Of a DNA stretch of 64,000 bases, positions 19,245-28,866 are shown in pieces. The number at the start of each line of letters is the position of its first letter. The first letter of the stretch is position 1. The position numbers were made by a program, and so were the translations under genes. This stretch comes from Ruminococcus sp. Its GTDB lineage: Bacteria > Bacillota > Clostridia > Oscillospirales > Ruminococcaceae. The notes below the pieces were generated by a model. It had not been told where the DNA came from. It made no database searches and worked only from the letters and a program-made list of their open reading frames with translations. The DNA is taken from NCBI GenBank assembly GCA_016288815.1, contig JAEELF010000001.1, positions 1-64,000 of the forward strand, given 5' to 3'.

Positions 19245-20130
19245 AAGCCGAAAGACCTCCGGGAAACCAGAGGTCTTTCTTTATTATGTCCTTTGCAGGC
19301 GTGGAATCAAGGTAAGCGAAAAGACAGTCGAGCAGCTCCTGATAGCAGTGCTCAGCAAGGTGCATACCGTCCCCCGCGGAATTATCTTCCCGCAGCGCGA
19401 GTGTCTCCTCGTCCGCGACCACAGAATATGCGTCGAAGTACCACACATGGTCGTCGTTGAGACTGTTGACTGCCTCCTCAAGCGCAGAATTGAACTTCCT
19501 TATCTCCTCGTTGCTGGTGAAATCGTTGGAATCAAAAATGGGGGTCGTAGCAGCGGCGATGAAGACCGTATTCGGCGAGATCTTGCGTATGCGCAGTATC
19601 ACGCGCAGATAGTTCTCCGCGTACTCTTCGGCAGTGTACATATTCACATCATTCATGCCGACCGAGAAATACAGCAGCGCCGGCTTTATGTACGCGACAG
19701 CCCCGTAGGTATCGACTTCACCGCAGCCGTAATCGTAGGTAAAGTAATCGAGATTCCAGATAGAGACCGCCGACTGTGCGATGTTATGGCCGCTGTCGAT
19801 GAGCCCGTAGTGACGGAACCCCGATGCAATTGAATCTCCCGCGACCGCAAGATCACTCATGTACATCTTTTCGTTCGGGGATTTTTCCGCACCGATAAAC
19901 TCAGCGGAGCTCCTGCGCGGTTCAGGCTCGTGTGGCTCCTCCGGAACGACCTCGAGCGGCGGCAGAGCAGGCTCCTCGGACGCAGCCCTGATGACAGGCT
20001 CCGGCACGGCTTCTACGGGAGCAGCAGTCCTCATCGGAGGCACCTGATGCAGCGTGACCGACATCAGCATAGCACAGGCGGCAGCGATAACGAGCAGCAG
20101 ACTCACCCGCTGCACCAATTTGTGTTTCAT
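19231..20130 (-). CDS. Secreted/anchored SGNH (GDSL-like) hydrolase
   Basis: Signal anchor; AVAGDSIASG, FSVGMNDVN, GDGMHLAEH. Confidence 0.8.
   Translation of the reverse strand: MKHKLVQRVSLLLVIAAACAMLMSVTLHQVPPMRTAAPVEAVPEPVIRAASEEPALPPLEVVPEEPHEPEPRRSSAEFIGAEKSPNEKMYMSDLAVAGDSIASGFRHYGLIDSGHNIAQSAVSIWNLDYFTYDYGCGEVDTYGAVAYIKPALLYFSVGMNDVNMYTAEEYAENYLRVILRIRKISPNTVFIAAATTPIFDSNDFTSNEEIRKFNSALEEAVNSLNDDHVWYFDAYSVVADEETLALREDNSAGDGMHLAEHCYQELLDCLFAYLDSTPAKDIIKKDLWFPGGLSAFIQL
19251..19284 (+). terminator. glmS terminator (lies inside convergent SGNH CDS)
   Basis: AAAGACCTC-cgggaaacca-GAGGTCTTT-CTTTATT. Confidence 0.75.
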
Positions 20131-20258
20131 GTTTCACTTCCCGACTTCAGTGTCACCTTATTTTACCACATCTTTCCGGGCTTGTAAAGGCTCTGGCTTG
20201 ACAAAATAGGGAATTAGTGCTAAAATACAATAAAATACACAGCATAGGAGATACTGCG

Positions 20259-20924
20259 ATGAATAACGTCAGAATAACCGAACTCTACGATCTTTCCCAT
20301 ACGGCTGCAAGCGACTACCTCAGCCGTTTCACATACCCGTGGGAGGCGCTGAAGGGCATAAGCGACATGATAATCGCCCTCGGCAAGACCCTTGACCCTG
20401 ACGAATACTACAACCCCAGCGAGAATGTATGGGTACACAAGACCGCCAAGGTCTTCCCGTCCGCATACCTCGGCGCACCGTGTATCATCGGCGCAGGAAC
20501 TGAGGTCCGCCACTGTGCCTTCATCAGAGGTAGCGCTCTTGTCGGCGAGAACTGTGTTGTCGGCAACTCGGTCGAGCTGAAAAACGTCATCATCTTTGAT
20601 AATGTTCAGACCCCGCACTACAACTACGTCGGCGACAGTATCCTCGGTTACAAGTCCCACATGGGAGCAGGCTCTATCACTTCCAATGTCAAGTCTGACA
20701 AGACCAATGTCGTTATCAAGTCAGGCGCGGAGACAATCGAGACCGGCATCAAGAAGATAGGCGCAATGCTCGGCGACTACGTCGAGGTAGGCTGCAACAG
20801 CGTGCTCAATCCGGGCACGGTCATCGGCAGGAACTGCAATGTATACCCCACAAGCTGCGTCAGGGGAGTCATCCCGGAGGGCAGTATCTGGAAGAACGAC
20901 GGAACAGTTGTAAAAAAACACTGA
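20259..20924 (+). CDS. Left-handed beta-helix acyltransferase-like protein (GlmU C-terminal-like)
   Basis: Hexapeptide repeats APCIIGAGTEVRHCAFIRGSALVGENCVVGNSVELKN. Confidence 0.8.
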   Translation: MNNVRITELYDLSHTAASDYLSRFTYPWEALKGISDMIIALGKTLDPDEYYNPSENVWVHKTAKVFPSAYLGAPCIIGAGTEVRHCAFIRGSALVGENCVVGNSVELKNVIIFDNVQTPHYNYVGDSILGYKSHMGAGSITSNVKSDKTNVVIKSGAETIETGIKKIGAMLGDYVEVGCNSVLNPGTVIGRNCNVYPTSCVRGVIPEGSIWKNDGTVVKKH

Positions 20925-20940
20925 TATGATACAGAGCTCG

Positions 20941-20975
20941 AACCACCCATTAATTGGGTGGTTTTGATTTTGTGT
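20941..20975 (+). terminator. Terminator
   Basis: AACCACCCA-TTAAT-TGGGTGGTT-TTGATTTT. Confidence 0.8.
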
Positions 20976-21000
20976 GCTTATTTTTATTGATGTATGATCT

Positions 21001-21062
21001 GCAGGCGGACACATGAGTCCGCTCCTGCAACCTGAAACCTAACCCCTGACACCTGAAACCTA
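21001..21062. repeat. Hairpin plus degenerate CCTGAAACC(T)-type short tandem repeat
   Basis: GCAGGCGGAC-acatga-GTCCGctCCTGC then CAACCTGAAACCTAACCCCTGACACCTGAAACCT. Confidence 0.6.
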
Positions 21063-21151
21063 AATAATGCTTGCAAATATCCGGAAAATATGGTATCATA
21101 TAAAGGAATGCTATTTTTGGAAAGGAGAAGCCGCATCTGCGGCGGGAACAA

Positions 21152-23131
21152 ATGGCAAAAAAGAACGATTACGGCAACGAAAGCATTACAATGCTGAAGG
21201 GCGCCGACAAGGTAAGGAAGCGCCCGGCAGTAATATTCGGCTCGGACGGCCTCGACGGCTGTGAGCACTCGATATTCGAGGTCATCTCGAACTCTATCGA
21301 CGAGGCTCGTGAGGGCTACGGAAATAAGATAATCATCACCCACTACCGCAACCACGACATCGAGGTCGAGGACTTCGGACGCGGCTGTCCCGTGGATTTC
21401 AACAACAACGAGCAGCGCTATAACTGGGAGCTCGTCTACTGCGAGCTGTACGCCGGCGGAAAGTACGACGACGCTGCCGATACCTACGAATACTCCCTCG
21501 GACTGAACGGTCTGGGACTCTGTGCAACGCAGTTTTCGTCCGAGTTCATGGACGTTCAGGTAGTCCGCGACGGCTTCAAGTACGACCTTCACTTCGAGAA
21601 GGGCGATAACGTCGGCGGATTGAAAAAGGAGCCCTGCAAGCGCAAGCAGACCGGTACAAAGACCCGCTGGCGCCCAGACCTTGAGGTCTTCACCGACATC
21701 GACGTGTCTGACGATTATTTCTGCGATATCCTGAAGCGTCAGGCTGTCGTGAACCCGAATATCCTTTTTGTGTTCCGCTCTGAGAATGAAGCAGGCGGCT
21801 TCAACGAGCAGGAGTTCATCTACGAGAACGGCATAACGGACTACGTCACCGAGATAGCCGGCTCCAACGCCATGACCTCTATCCAGCACTGGACCGCCGA
21901 GAAGCGCGGCAAGGACCGTGAGGACAAGCCCGAATACAAGGTCAAGCTCGACGTCGCCCTGACCTTCTCGAACAAGGTCAAGCAGATAGAATACTACCAC
22001 AACTCGAGCTTCCTCGAGCACGGCGGCTCGCCGGAGGACGCAGTAAAACGCGCGTTCGTGGCGCAGATTGACACCTACCTCAAGCAGAACAACGCCTACC
22101 AGAAGAACGAGGGCAAGATAAATTACAACGACGTCGAGGAATGTCTCGTGCTCGTGTCGTCGTCCTTCTCGACGCAGACTTCCTATGAGAACCAGACCAA
22201 AAAGGCGATAACGAACAAATTCATACGCGAGGCGATGACTGAGTTCCTGAAGCACCAGCTCGAGGTCTACTTCATAGAGAACCCCGACGAAGCCCAGAAA
22301 ATAGCGGAGCAGGTGCTCATCAACAAGCGCAGCCGCGAGAACGCAGAGCGAGTCCGTCTAAACGTCAAGAAGAAGCTGACAGGCACTATCGACCTCGCGA
22401 ATATGGTCGAGAAGTTCGTGGACTGCCGCACAAAGGACGTCACACGCCGCGAGATATACATCGTGGAGGGCGATTCAGCGCTCGGTTCGGTAAAGCTCGC
22501 CCGCGACGCTGAATTCCAGGCAGTCATACCGGTCCGCGGAAAGATACTCAACTGCCTCAAAGCGGACTACGCCAAGATATTCAAGAGCGAGATAATCACC
22601 GACCTCATCAAGGTGCTGGGCTGCGGCGTGGAGGTAACGTCCAAGGCGAACAAGGAGCTCTCTACCTTCAACATCGAGAATTTCCGCTGGAACAAGATAG
22701 TCATCTGCACCGATGCGGACGTAGACGGCTTCCAGATACGCACGCTCATACTCACCATGCTCTACCGCCTGACGCCGACTCTCATCAGCGAGGGCTACGT
22801 CTATATCGCGGAGTCGCCGCTGTTTGAGATAAACACCAAGGAGAAGACCTACTTCGCCTATACGGAGCAGGAAAAGCAGCGCATACTCAATGAGATAGGC
22901 GACAAAAAGCACACCATACAGCGCTCGAAGGGCCTCGGCGAGAACGAGCCCGACATGATGAGCCTAACCACCATGAACCCCGACACCCGCCGCCTTATCA
23001 AGGTCACGGTTGATGACATCGCCGAGTCCGCGGAGATATTTGAAATGCTCCTCGGCGACGACCTGCAGGGACGCAAGGACTACATCTCCGAGTACGGCGC
23101 CGACTACCTTGATCTTGCTGACATAAGCTGA
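21152..23131 (+). CDS. Divergent type IIA DNA topoisomerase B subunit (ParE/GyrB-like)
   Basis: VRKRPAVIFGSDGL...EVISNSIDEAREGYG GHKL, TOPRIM EGDSALGS / DADVDGFQI, RSKGLGE. Confidence 0.88.
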   Translation: MAKKNDYGNESITMLKGADKVRKRPAVIFGSDGLDGCEHSIFEVISNSIDEAREGYGNKIIITHYRNHDIEVEDFGRGCPVDFNNNEQRYNWELVYCELYAGGKYDDAADTYEYSLGLNGLGLCATQFSSEFMDVQVVRDGFKYDLHFEKGDNVGGLKKEPCKRKQTGTKTRWRPDLEVFTDIDVSDDYFCDILKRQAVVNPNILFVFRSENEAGGFNEQEFIYENGITDYVTEIAGSNAMTSIQHWTAEKRGKDREDKPEYKVKLDVALTFSNKVKQIEYYHNSSFLEHGGSPEDAVKRAFVAQIDTYLKQNNAYQKNEGKINYNDVEECLVLVSSSFSTQTSYENQTKKAITNKFIREAMTEFLKHQLEVYFIENPDEAQKIAEQVLINKRSRENAERVRLNVKKKLTGTIDLANMVEKFVDCRTKDVTRREIYIVEGDSALGSVKLARDAEFQAVIPVRGKILNCLKADYAKIFKSEIITDLIKVLGCGVEVTSKANKELSTFNIENFRWNKIVICTDADVDGFQIRTLILTMLYRLTPTLISEGYVYIAESPLFEINTKEKTYFAYTEQEKQRILNEIGDKKHTIQRSKGLGENEPDMMSLTTMNPDTRRLIKVTVDDIAESAEIFEMLLGDDLQGRKDYISEYGADYLDLADIS

Positions 23132-23143
23132 CGGAGGGCAGGA

Positions 23144-23368
23144 ATGAAAAAGATCAGGATAACACAGTGCCGCTTCTGCGGCGGCACAGAATTCATCACA
23201 GCATATCATTCAGGCTACGCGAGAGTGCAGAGCGCGGAGAGCTTCATGAAGACCGCTAACCTGTACCACACTATCTGCCGCGACTGCGGGAGCGTGCTCA
23301 GGAGCTTTGTCAAGGAGCCCGAAAAGCTGCTGAAAAAGAGTGAAAGAAGACAAGAGGGAGAATCGTAA
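23144..23368 (+). CDS. Small zinc-ribbon protein, 74 aa
   Basis: CRFCGG...CRDCGS; between the topoisomerase subunit genes. Confidence 0.7.
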   Translation: MKKIRITQCRFCGGTEFITAYHSGYARVQSAESFMKTANLYHTICRDCGSVLRSFVKEPEKLLKKSERRQEGES

Positions 23369-25609
23369 ATGCCAAGGAAAAAGGAACCCGAAAAGAAAAA
23401 GCCGGCGTTCAGGCACGAGGCTTACATCGAGGGCTCGGGAAGCGTCGTTAACGAGCAGATAGCCGACGTCCTCAAGAACAACTATATGCCCTACGCGATG
23501 AGTGTCATCGTGTCGCGTGCGCTGCCGGAGATAGACGGCTTCAAGCCCTCGCACCGCAAGCTGCTGTACATGATGTACAGAAGGGGACTGCTCTCCCTGG
23601 ACAAGGAGCGCTCGAAGTCCGCTAACGTAGTCGGCGAGACCATGAAGCTCAACCCGCACGGCGATCAGGCGATATACGAGACCCTCGTCCGCATGACCCG
23701 CGGCAACGAGGCGCTGCTGCACCCCTACATCGACTCCAAGGGCAACTTCGGCAAGCAGTATTCGAGCAAGATGCACTTCGCCGCGCCGCGATACACCGAG
23801 GTAAAGCTCGAGAAGATATGCGGTGAGCTCTTCCGCGACATCGACAAGGAAACGGTCGATTTCGTCCCGAACTATGACAACACCATGCAGGAGCCCACGC
23901 TCCTTCCCGCGACCTTCCCTACGGTGCTCGTGAACTCGAACACAGGTATCGCGGTATCCATGGCGAGCAACGTCTGCCCGTTCAATCTCGAGGAGGTCTG
24001 CGAGACGACTATCGCCCTGATGAAGAACCCTCAGCACGACATACTCAGCACGCTGAAGGGACCCGATTTCCCCGGCGGCGGGCTTATGCTCTACGACGAA
24101 GCCGAGCTGAACAAGGTCTACGAGACTGGCCGCGGTAGCATAAGGGTGCGGGCGAAGTACAGCTACGATAAGGCTGCTAACTGCCTTGAGATAACGCAGA
24201 TACCCTACACCACGACCGTCGAAGCGATAATCGACAAGATAATCGAGCTCGTAAAGGCGGGCAAGATACGCGAGATATCGTATATCCGCGACGAGACCGA
24301 CATCGACGGTCTGAAGATAGCGATAGACCTCAAGCGCGGCATAGACCCCGACAAGCTCATGCAGAAGCTCTACAAGCTCACGCCCCTGCAGGACAGCTAC
24401 CCCTGCAACTTCAATATCCTCATCGCCGGAACACCGAAAGTCATGGGCGTGCGCGAGATACTCATTGAGTGGACAGCCTTCCGCGAGGAGTGCATACAGC
24501 GCCGCACCTACTTCGACCTCCAGAAGAAGAAGGAGAAGCTCCACCTCCTCGAGGCTCTCTCGAAGATACTCCTTGACATCGACAAGGCAATAAAGATAAT
24601 CCGCGAGACAGAGAACGAAGCGGACGTTGTCCCGAACCTCATGATAGGCTTCGGTATCGACGAGGTACAGGCGGAATACGTCGCTGAGATAAAGCTGCGC
24701 AACATCAACAAGCAGTACATTCTCCGCCGTATCGAGGAAGTAGACCAGCTGAAAAAGGACATCGCCGAAATGGAGGAGATACTCCGCGACAAGAAGAAGA
24801 TACGCAAGATCATCGTCAATGAGCTCCGCGACGTTGTAAATAACTACGCCCAGCCCCGCCGCACGCTGTTCTACTACCAGTCCGACGTAGACGACGAGGA
24901 GGAGGTAGACGATACCCCCGATTATCCGGTAAATCTGTTCGTTTCGTCCAGCGGCTACTTCAAGAAGATCACCCCGCAGTCTCTCCGCATGAGCGGCGAG
25001 CAGAAGCTCAAGGAGGGCGACTTCATCAGCCAGAGCTTTGAGGCGACGAACAAGACCGAGCTCGTGTTCTTCTCAGACAAGGCTCAGGCATACAAATCGA
25101 AGGCGAGCGCGTTCGACGACACCAAGGCGAGCGTCATGGGCGACTATATCCCCGCGAAGCTCAGCTTCGACGACGGCGAGAACCTGAAAACTCTCGTTCC
25201 CACTACCGACTACAGCGGCTACATCGTGTTCTTCTTTGAGAACGGCAAGGCTGCAAAGGTTCCGATGAAGTCCTATGAGACCAAGACCAACCGCAAGAAG
25301 CTCGCAAACGCCTACTCCGACAAGAGCCCGCTCGTTGCGGCGCTGTACGTCGGCGAGGACGCAGACATCCTCCTGCGTACGTCGAGCGGTCACGCACTGG
25401 TGTTCAATACCGGCATGATACTGCCGAAGGCTACCCGCGATTCGCAGGGCGTACAGGTCATAAATCTCCGCAAGAACGCTTTACTTGCTTCCGCAGAAAT
25501 CATCGTTCCCGAGGAGAGCGCCGACCTCGAAAAGTACCGCGCTAAGTCAGTTCCCGCGGCAGGCAAGCCCGCGAAGGAGCTCGGCGACACCAACCAGCTG
25601 ACATTATAA
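23369..25609 (+). CDS. Divergent type IIA DNA topoisomerase A subunit (ParC/GyrA-like)
   Basis: YAMSVIVSRALPEIDGFKPSHRKLLYMMY; AAPRYTEVKL catalytic Tyr; no obvious GyrA box. Confidence 0.9.
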   Translation: MPRKKEPEKKKPAFRHEAYIEGSGSVVNEQIADVLKNNYMPYAMSVIVSRALPEIDGFKPSHRKLLYMMYRRGLLSLDKERSKSANVVGETMKLNPHGDQAIYETLVRMTRGNEALLHPYIDSKGNFGKQYSSKMHFAAPRYTEVKLEKICGELFRDIDKETVDFVPNYDNTMQEPTLLPATFPTVLVNSNTGIAVSMASNVCPFNLEEVCETTIALMKNPQHDILSTLKGPDFPGGGLMLYDEAELNKVYETGRGSIRVRAKYSYDKAANCLEITQIPYTTTVEAIIDKIIELVKAGKIREISYIRDETDIDGLKIAIDLKRGIDPDKLMQKLYKLTPLQDSYPCNFNILIAGTPKVMGVREILIEWTAFREECIQRRTYFDLQKKKEKLHLLEALSKILLDIDKAIKIIRETENEADVVPNLMIGFGIDEVQAEYVAEIKLRNINKQYILRRIEEVDQLKKDIAEMEEILRDKKKIRKIIVNELRDVVNNYAQPRRTLFYYQSDVDDEEEVDDTPDYPVNLFVSSSGYFKKITPQSLRMSGEQKLKEGDFISQSFEATNKTELVFFSDKAQAYKSKASAFDDTKASVMGDYIPAKLSFDDGENLKTLVPTTDYSGYIVFFFENGKAAKVPMKSYETKTNRKKLANAYSDKSPLVAALYVGEDADILLRTSSGHALVFNTGMILPKATRDSQGVQVINLRKNALLASAEIIVPEESADLEKYRAKSVPAAGKPAKELGDTNQLTL

Positions 25610-25615
25610 AACACA

Positions 25616-25643
25616 AAAGACCCACTCGCTGTGGGTCTTTTTC
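25616..25643. terminator. Terminator between convergent genes
   Basis: AAAAGACCCAC-TCGCT-GTGGGTCTTTTT. Confidence 0.8.
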
Positions 25644-25644
25644 T

Positions 25645-27123
25645 TTATCTGTATTCAACTTTGAGATCAGTGAACTCCGCGGTGCAGCCATCCAGCTGTG
25701 CGAAAAGCCCTGTCATCACGCCCGTGAAGCCACCCGCGACCTCGGATGAAAGATATCTCGTCTGCGCGGAGCCGAGCTGAGTCTGAGCATCCCCGTCACT
25801 GACTGAAAAACTGTAGCTGCAATTACTCATTTTAGCGGACAGCCTCGCCCTGCCGGAGCTGAGCTGAACGACGCACTGCTCGTGCCTGATGTCGCCGATA
25901 TTCAGCTTCAGCACGCATTCAGCTCCCTCATCGGAGCGCCGTATCATGAGGTCATAGTGGTGGTTCTCGTCCATGAAGAACGTCAGCCCCGCCTCACCCT
26001 TGTCGATAGAAACGTCAACGCTGACCTCGCCCGTGAAATCACGCTGCCGCAGAGCAATGAACGTCGGTGAAGTGATATCGCCGAGAGTCTTGTCACCAGC
26101 ATGAAGGACAAATTTTTCCTCTGAAAGCTCATACCTGCTGTAGTCCGGGTGCCTCAGATAGCACCAGTCCACTCCGGGCACAGTGTCAGCGAACGTATAG
26201 ACCTTCTTTTCCTCCTGCGAAAAGTCACCGCTTATCTCATACCGGAGCTCAGTAGTGCCGTTGTTCCCACAGGTGAACCACCCGTCCCCACTGAAATCCA
26301 CAGGCGTCATGAACACCTCGCGCCCGAGGTGGTGGTACTGCATCCAGCGGTCGATCTGCCGGAATCCGAGGTGTATTACGAACCACTCCCCGGAAGCACT
26401 CTGCACGAGGTCGCCGTGACCCACTCCCTGTATCATGAATCCGCCGAGGTTGCGGTTGGTTAGGACAGGATTCTGAGGGTAATTCACGAACGGTCCCCAC
26501 AGGGAATCGCCCTTGCCGTAGACTATCATGTGCCCGTACTCGGTACCTCCCTCAGCCGCCATAATGTAGTACGAGCCGTCGATCTTGTAAAGGTGCGGAG
26601 ATTCGAGAAAGCGCCCGCCGGCACCGTGCCATATCGCCTTGCTCGGGGAGAGCTTTTTGCCGGTTTTTATGTCTATCTCGCACTGCAGGATAGCGAGAGC
26701 ACCATCCTTGTCAACGCCGTTGCTCATGAAATACGCATGACCGTCCTCGAAGTACAGTGAGGGGTCTATGCCGCCCTGATCGACGTATATCGGCTCGGAC
26801 CACTCCCCATATATGTCATCGGTCGTGATGTAGAAATTCTTTTCGACGGACGTGTTCGTCGTCACCATGTAGAACGTGCCTTCGTTGTAACGGATAGTTG
26901 CCGCATACACTCCAGCCGAGCTGCCCGCGCCTTCGAGCATGACCTGACTCTTTCGTGTAAGACAGTGACCTATCTGCTTCCAGTTCACGAGGTCGGAGCT
27001 TTCAAAGAGGGGAACTCCGGGGAAGTACTGGAACGAACTGCACACCATGTAGTATCTGCCGTCCGCACAGCAGACGCTCGGATCGGGGTAGAAGCCCTTC
27101 ACCACAGGGTTAGTGTAAATCAT
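25645..27123 (-). CDS. Glycoside hydrolase family 43 (beta-xylosidase/arabinofuranosidase type)
   Basis: NPVVKGFYPDPSVCCADGRYYMVCSSFQYFPGVPLFESSDLVNW; C-terminal beta-sandwich-like region. Confidence 0.9.
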   Translation of the reverse strand: MIYTNPVVKGFYPDPSVCCADGRYYMVCSSFQYFPGVPLFESSDLVNWKQIGHCLTRKSQVMLEGAGSSAGVYAATIRYNEGTFYMVTTNTSVEKNFYITTDDIYGEWSEPIYVDQGGIDPSLYFEDGHAYFMSNGVDKDGALAILQCEIDIKTGKKLSPSKAIWHGAGGRFLESPHLYKIDGSYYIMAAEGGTEYGHMIVYGKGDSLWGPFVNYPQNPVLTNRNLGGFMIQGVGHGDLVQSASGEWFVIHLGFRQIDRWMQYHHLGREVFMTPVDFSGDGWFTCGNNGTTELRYEISGDFSQEEKKVYTFADTVPGVDWCYLRHPDYSRYELSEEKFVLHAGDKTLGDITSPTFIALRQRDFTGEVSVDVSIDKGEAGLTFFMDENHHYDLMIRRSDEGAECVLKLNIGDIRHEQCVVQLSSGRARLSAKMSNCSYSFSVSDGDAQTQLGSAQTRYLSSEVAGGFTGVMTGLFAQLDGCTAEFTDLKVEYR

Positions 27124-27173
27124 ATTTTACCTCCAGATGCGTGTAATGCCGCCACGCATATTTTTACACAGAA

Positions 27174-27202
27174 ATTATAGTATAACTTTCCTGTTTTGTC
27201 AA
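27174..27202 (-). promoter_or_regulatory. Consensus promoter of GH43 gene
   Basis: TTGACA-17 nt-TATAAT on minus strand. Confidence 0.8.
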
Positions 27203-27271
27203 TGGATTATCCGGACAACCATCCGAAGAAATAAGACAAAAAAACCGGGAGCTTAAACTCCCGGGCAAGTA

Positions 27272-28123
27272 TTACCTTAGAAGCGAGAAATACGCGATGA
27301 CCAGCGCACCAAGTATGATACGGTACCAGCCGAACACCTTGAAATCGTGCTTCTTGATGTAGTCCATGAGGAACTTGATGACGAATATCGAAACGGCGAA
27401 CGCGACTATCATTCCGGTCGCGAGAATGCCTATCTGCATGGACGAGAATCCGCCGTCGTACTTGACGAGCTTCAGCAGACTTGCCCCGAACATTACGGGT
27501 ATCGCGAGGTAGAATGTGAACTCAGCGGCAACGGTACGCGAGATACCGATGAGCAGCGCACCCACTATAGTAGCACCGGAGCGCGATGTTCCGGGGAATA
27601 TCGCGGCGATTAGCTGGAACATACCGATTATCAGCGCCGCCTTGTAGGTCAGTTCATCAATCGTATTGACCTTGGGCTTTCTGTCTTTGTTCCAGTTCTC
27701 GACGATGATGAACGCGATACCGAATACGATGAGCGCTATCGCTACAGTCCACGGATTGTAGAAATGCTCATCTACCCAGTCGTCGAGCAGGAAACCGATG
27801 ACCGCAGCAGGTATGCACGCCACGAGCACCTTGAACCACATCTGGAAGATGTCGGTCTTTATGTACGCGCCGAAGCCTTCGTTTTTGAGCGGGTGGGGAT
27901 TGTTCTTTTTACCGAAGGGCCAGAGCTTGCTCCAGAAGATAACGACAACAGCCATTATCGCGCCGAGCTGAATGACAACATCGAACATCTCCTTGAAGTC
28001 CTCGGACTCTTTCAGCTTGAGGAACTCGTCAACGAGGATGAGGTGTCCGGTGCTGCTTATCGGCAGCCATTCGGTGATGCCCTCTACGATGCCGAGGACG
28101 ACGGCTTTAAGTATTTCTATCAT
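27272..28123 (-). CDS. uppP: Undecaprenyl-diphosphatase
   Basis: GIVEGITEWLPISSTGHLIL; PGTSRSGATI. Confidence 0.95.
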   Translation of the reverse strand: MIEILKAVVLGIVEGITEWLPISSTGHLILVDEFLKLKESEDFKEMFDVVIQLGAIMAVVVIFWSKLWPFGKKNNPHPLKNEGFGAYIKTDIFQMWFKVLVACIPAAVIGFLLDDWVDEHFYNPWTVAIALIVFGIAFIIVENWNKDRKPKVNTIDELTYKAALIIGMFQLIAAIFPGTSRSGATIVGALLIGISRTVAAEFTFYLAIPVMFGASLLKLVKYDGGFSSMQIGILATGMIVAFAVSIFVIKFLMDYIKKHDFKVFGWYRIILGALVIAYFSLLR

Positions 28124-28183
28124 GTCTATGTATCCTTTCCTGACAGTGTCACTTATATATAATACCACATCGCACGGGATATG

Positions 28184-28852
28184 TCAAATCTCGTCCTCAT
28201 CGCGCCTGATGAGCCTGAATTTCCGTTTGGACATCGTGAGCAGGCCCTCACTTTTCAGCTTAGTCATCTCCCTTTGCAGAGCGCTCCTGTTGACGCAGAG
28301 ATAGTCCGACAGAGCGGTCGTGGAGAATGGTATCTGCGGAACCTGACCGTTCGGGGTCTTGTCCTCGAATATTTTGAGGCAGCTCAGCAGCTTGTCTCCG
28401 ATAGACCGCTGACTCAGTACCTCTATCCGCTCGCTCAGGGAAATAGCCTTCTCGGACATAAGCATGAGCAGGTTTTCGACTACCCGCGAATGGCACTGAC
28501 AGGCGTTCTCGCATCTCTTGGTGATCTCGGACTGGTGCATGAACATTATCTCGCAGTCGGACTCTGCAACGATCTCGATACTGTTCCGCTGCGCACCGGA
28601 GAAGGTGAAATATTCCCCGAAAATGCTCTGTTCACCAAGAGCCTCGATTATCGTCCTCACGCCGTTGATGTCGTACCTGACCATAACAGCGTTCCCGGAC
28701 AGCATTATGCCTATCTTGTCGCTCGGCTCGCAGAAATCAGCGATGATACTCCCCGCCGTGAATTTCCTTATCTCCGGCTTGAAGCACGACATCATACGCC
28801 TGCACTCCTCACGGCTGACGCCTCTGAAGAGGACGTTTTCCTCCGGCAGCAT
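28184..28852 (-). CDS. Crp/Fnr family transcriptional regulator
   Basis: cNMP-binding-like N-terminus, C-terminal HTH TTALSDYLCVNRSALQREMTKLKSEGLL; SD GGGAG. Confidence 0.9.
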   Translation of the reverse strand: MLPEENVLFRGVSREECRRMMSCFKPEIRKFTAGSIIADFCEPSDKIGIMLSGNAVMVRYDINGVRTIIEALGEQSIFGEYFTFSGAQRNSIEIVAESDCEIMFMHQSEITKRCENACQCHSRVVENLLMLMSEKAISLSERIEVLSQRSIGDKLLSCLKIFEDKTPNGQVPQIPFSTTALSDYLCVNRSALQREMTKLKSEGLLTMSKRKFRLIRRDEDEI

Positions 28853-28866
28853 AAAAATCACTCCCT

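Noticed and set aside
20984-22255. 423-aa minus-strand ORF opposite the topoisomerase B gene
   Set aside because: Antisense shadow ORF; its C-terminal FRFQVSGVRFQV stretch only reflects the short repeat at 21028-21062
23210-24544. 444-aa minus-strand ORF opposite the topoisomerase A gene
   Set aside because: Antisense shadow; no family similarity, no promoter/SD
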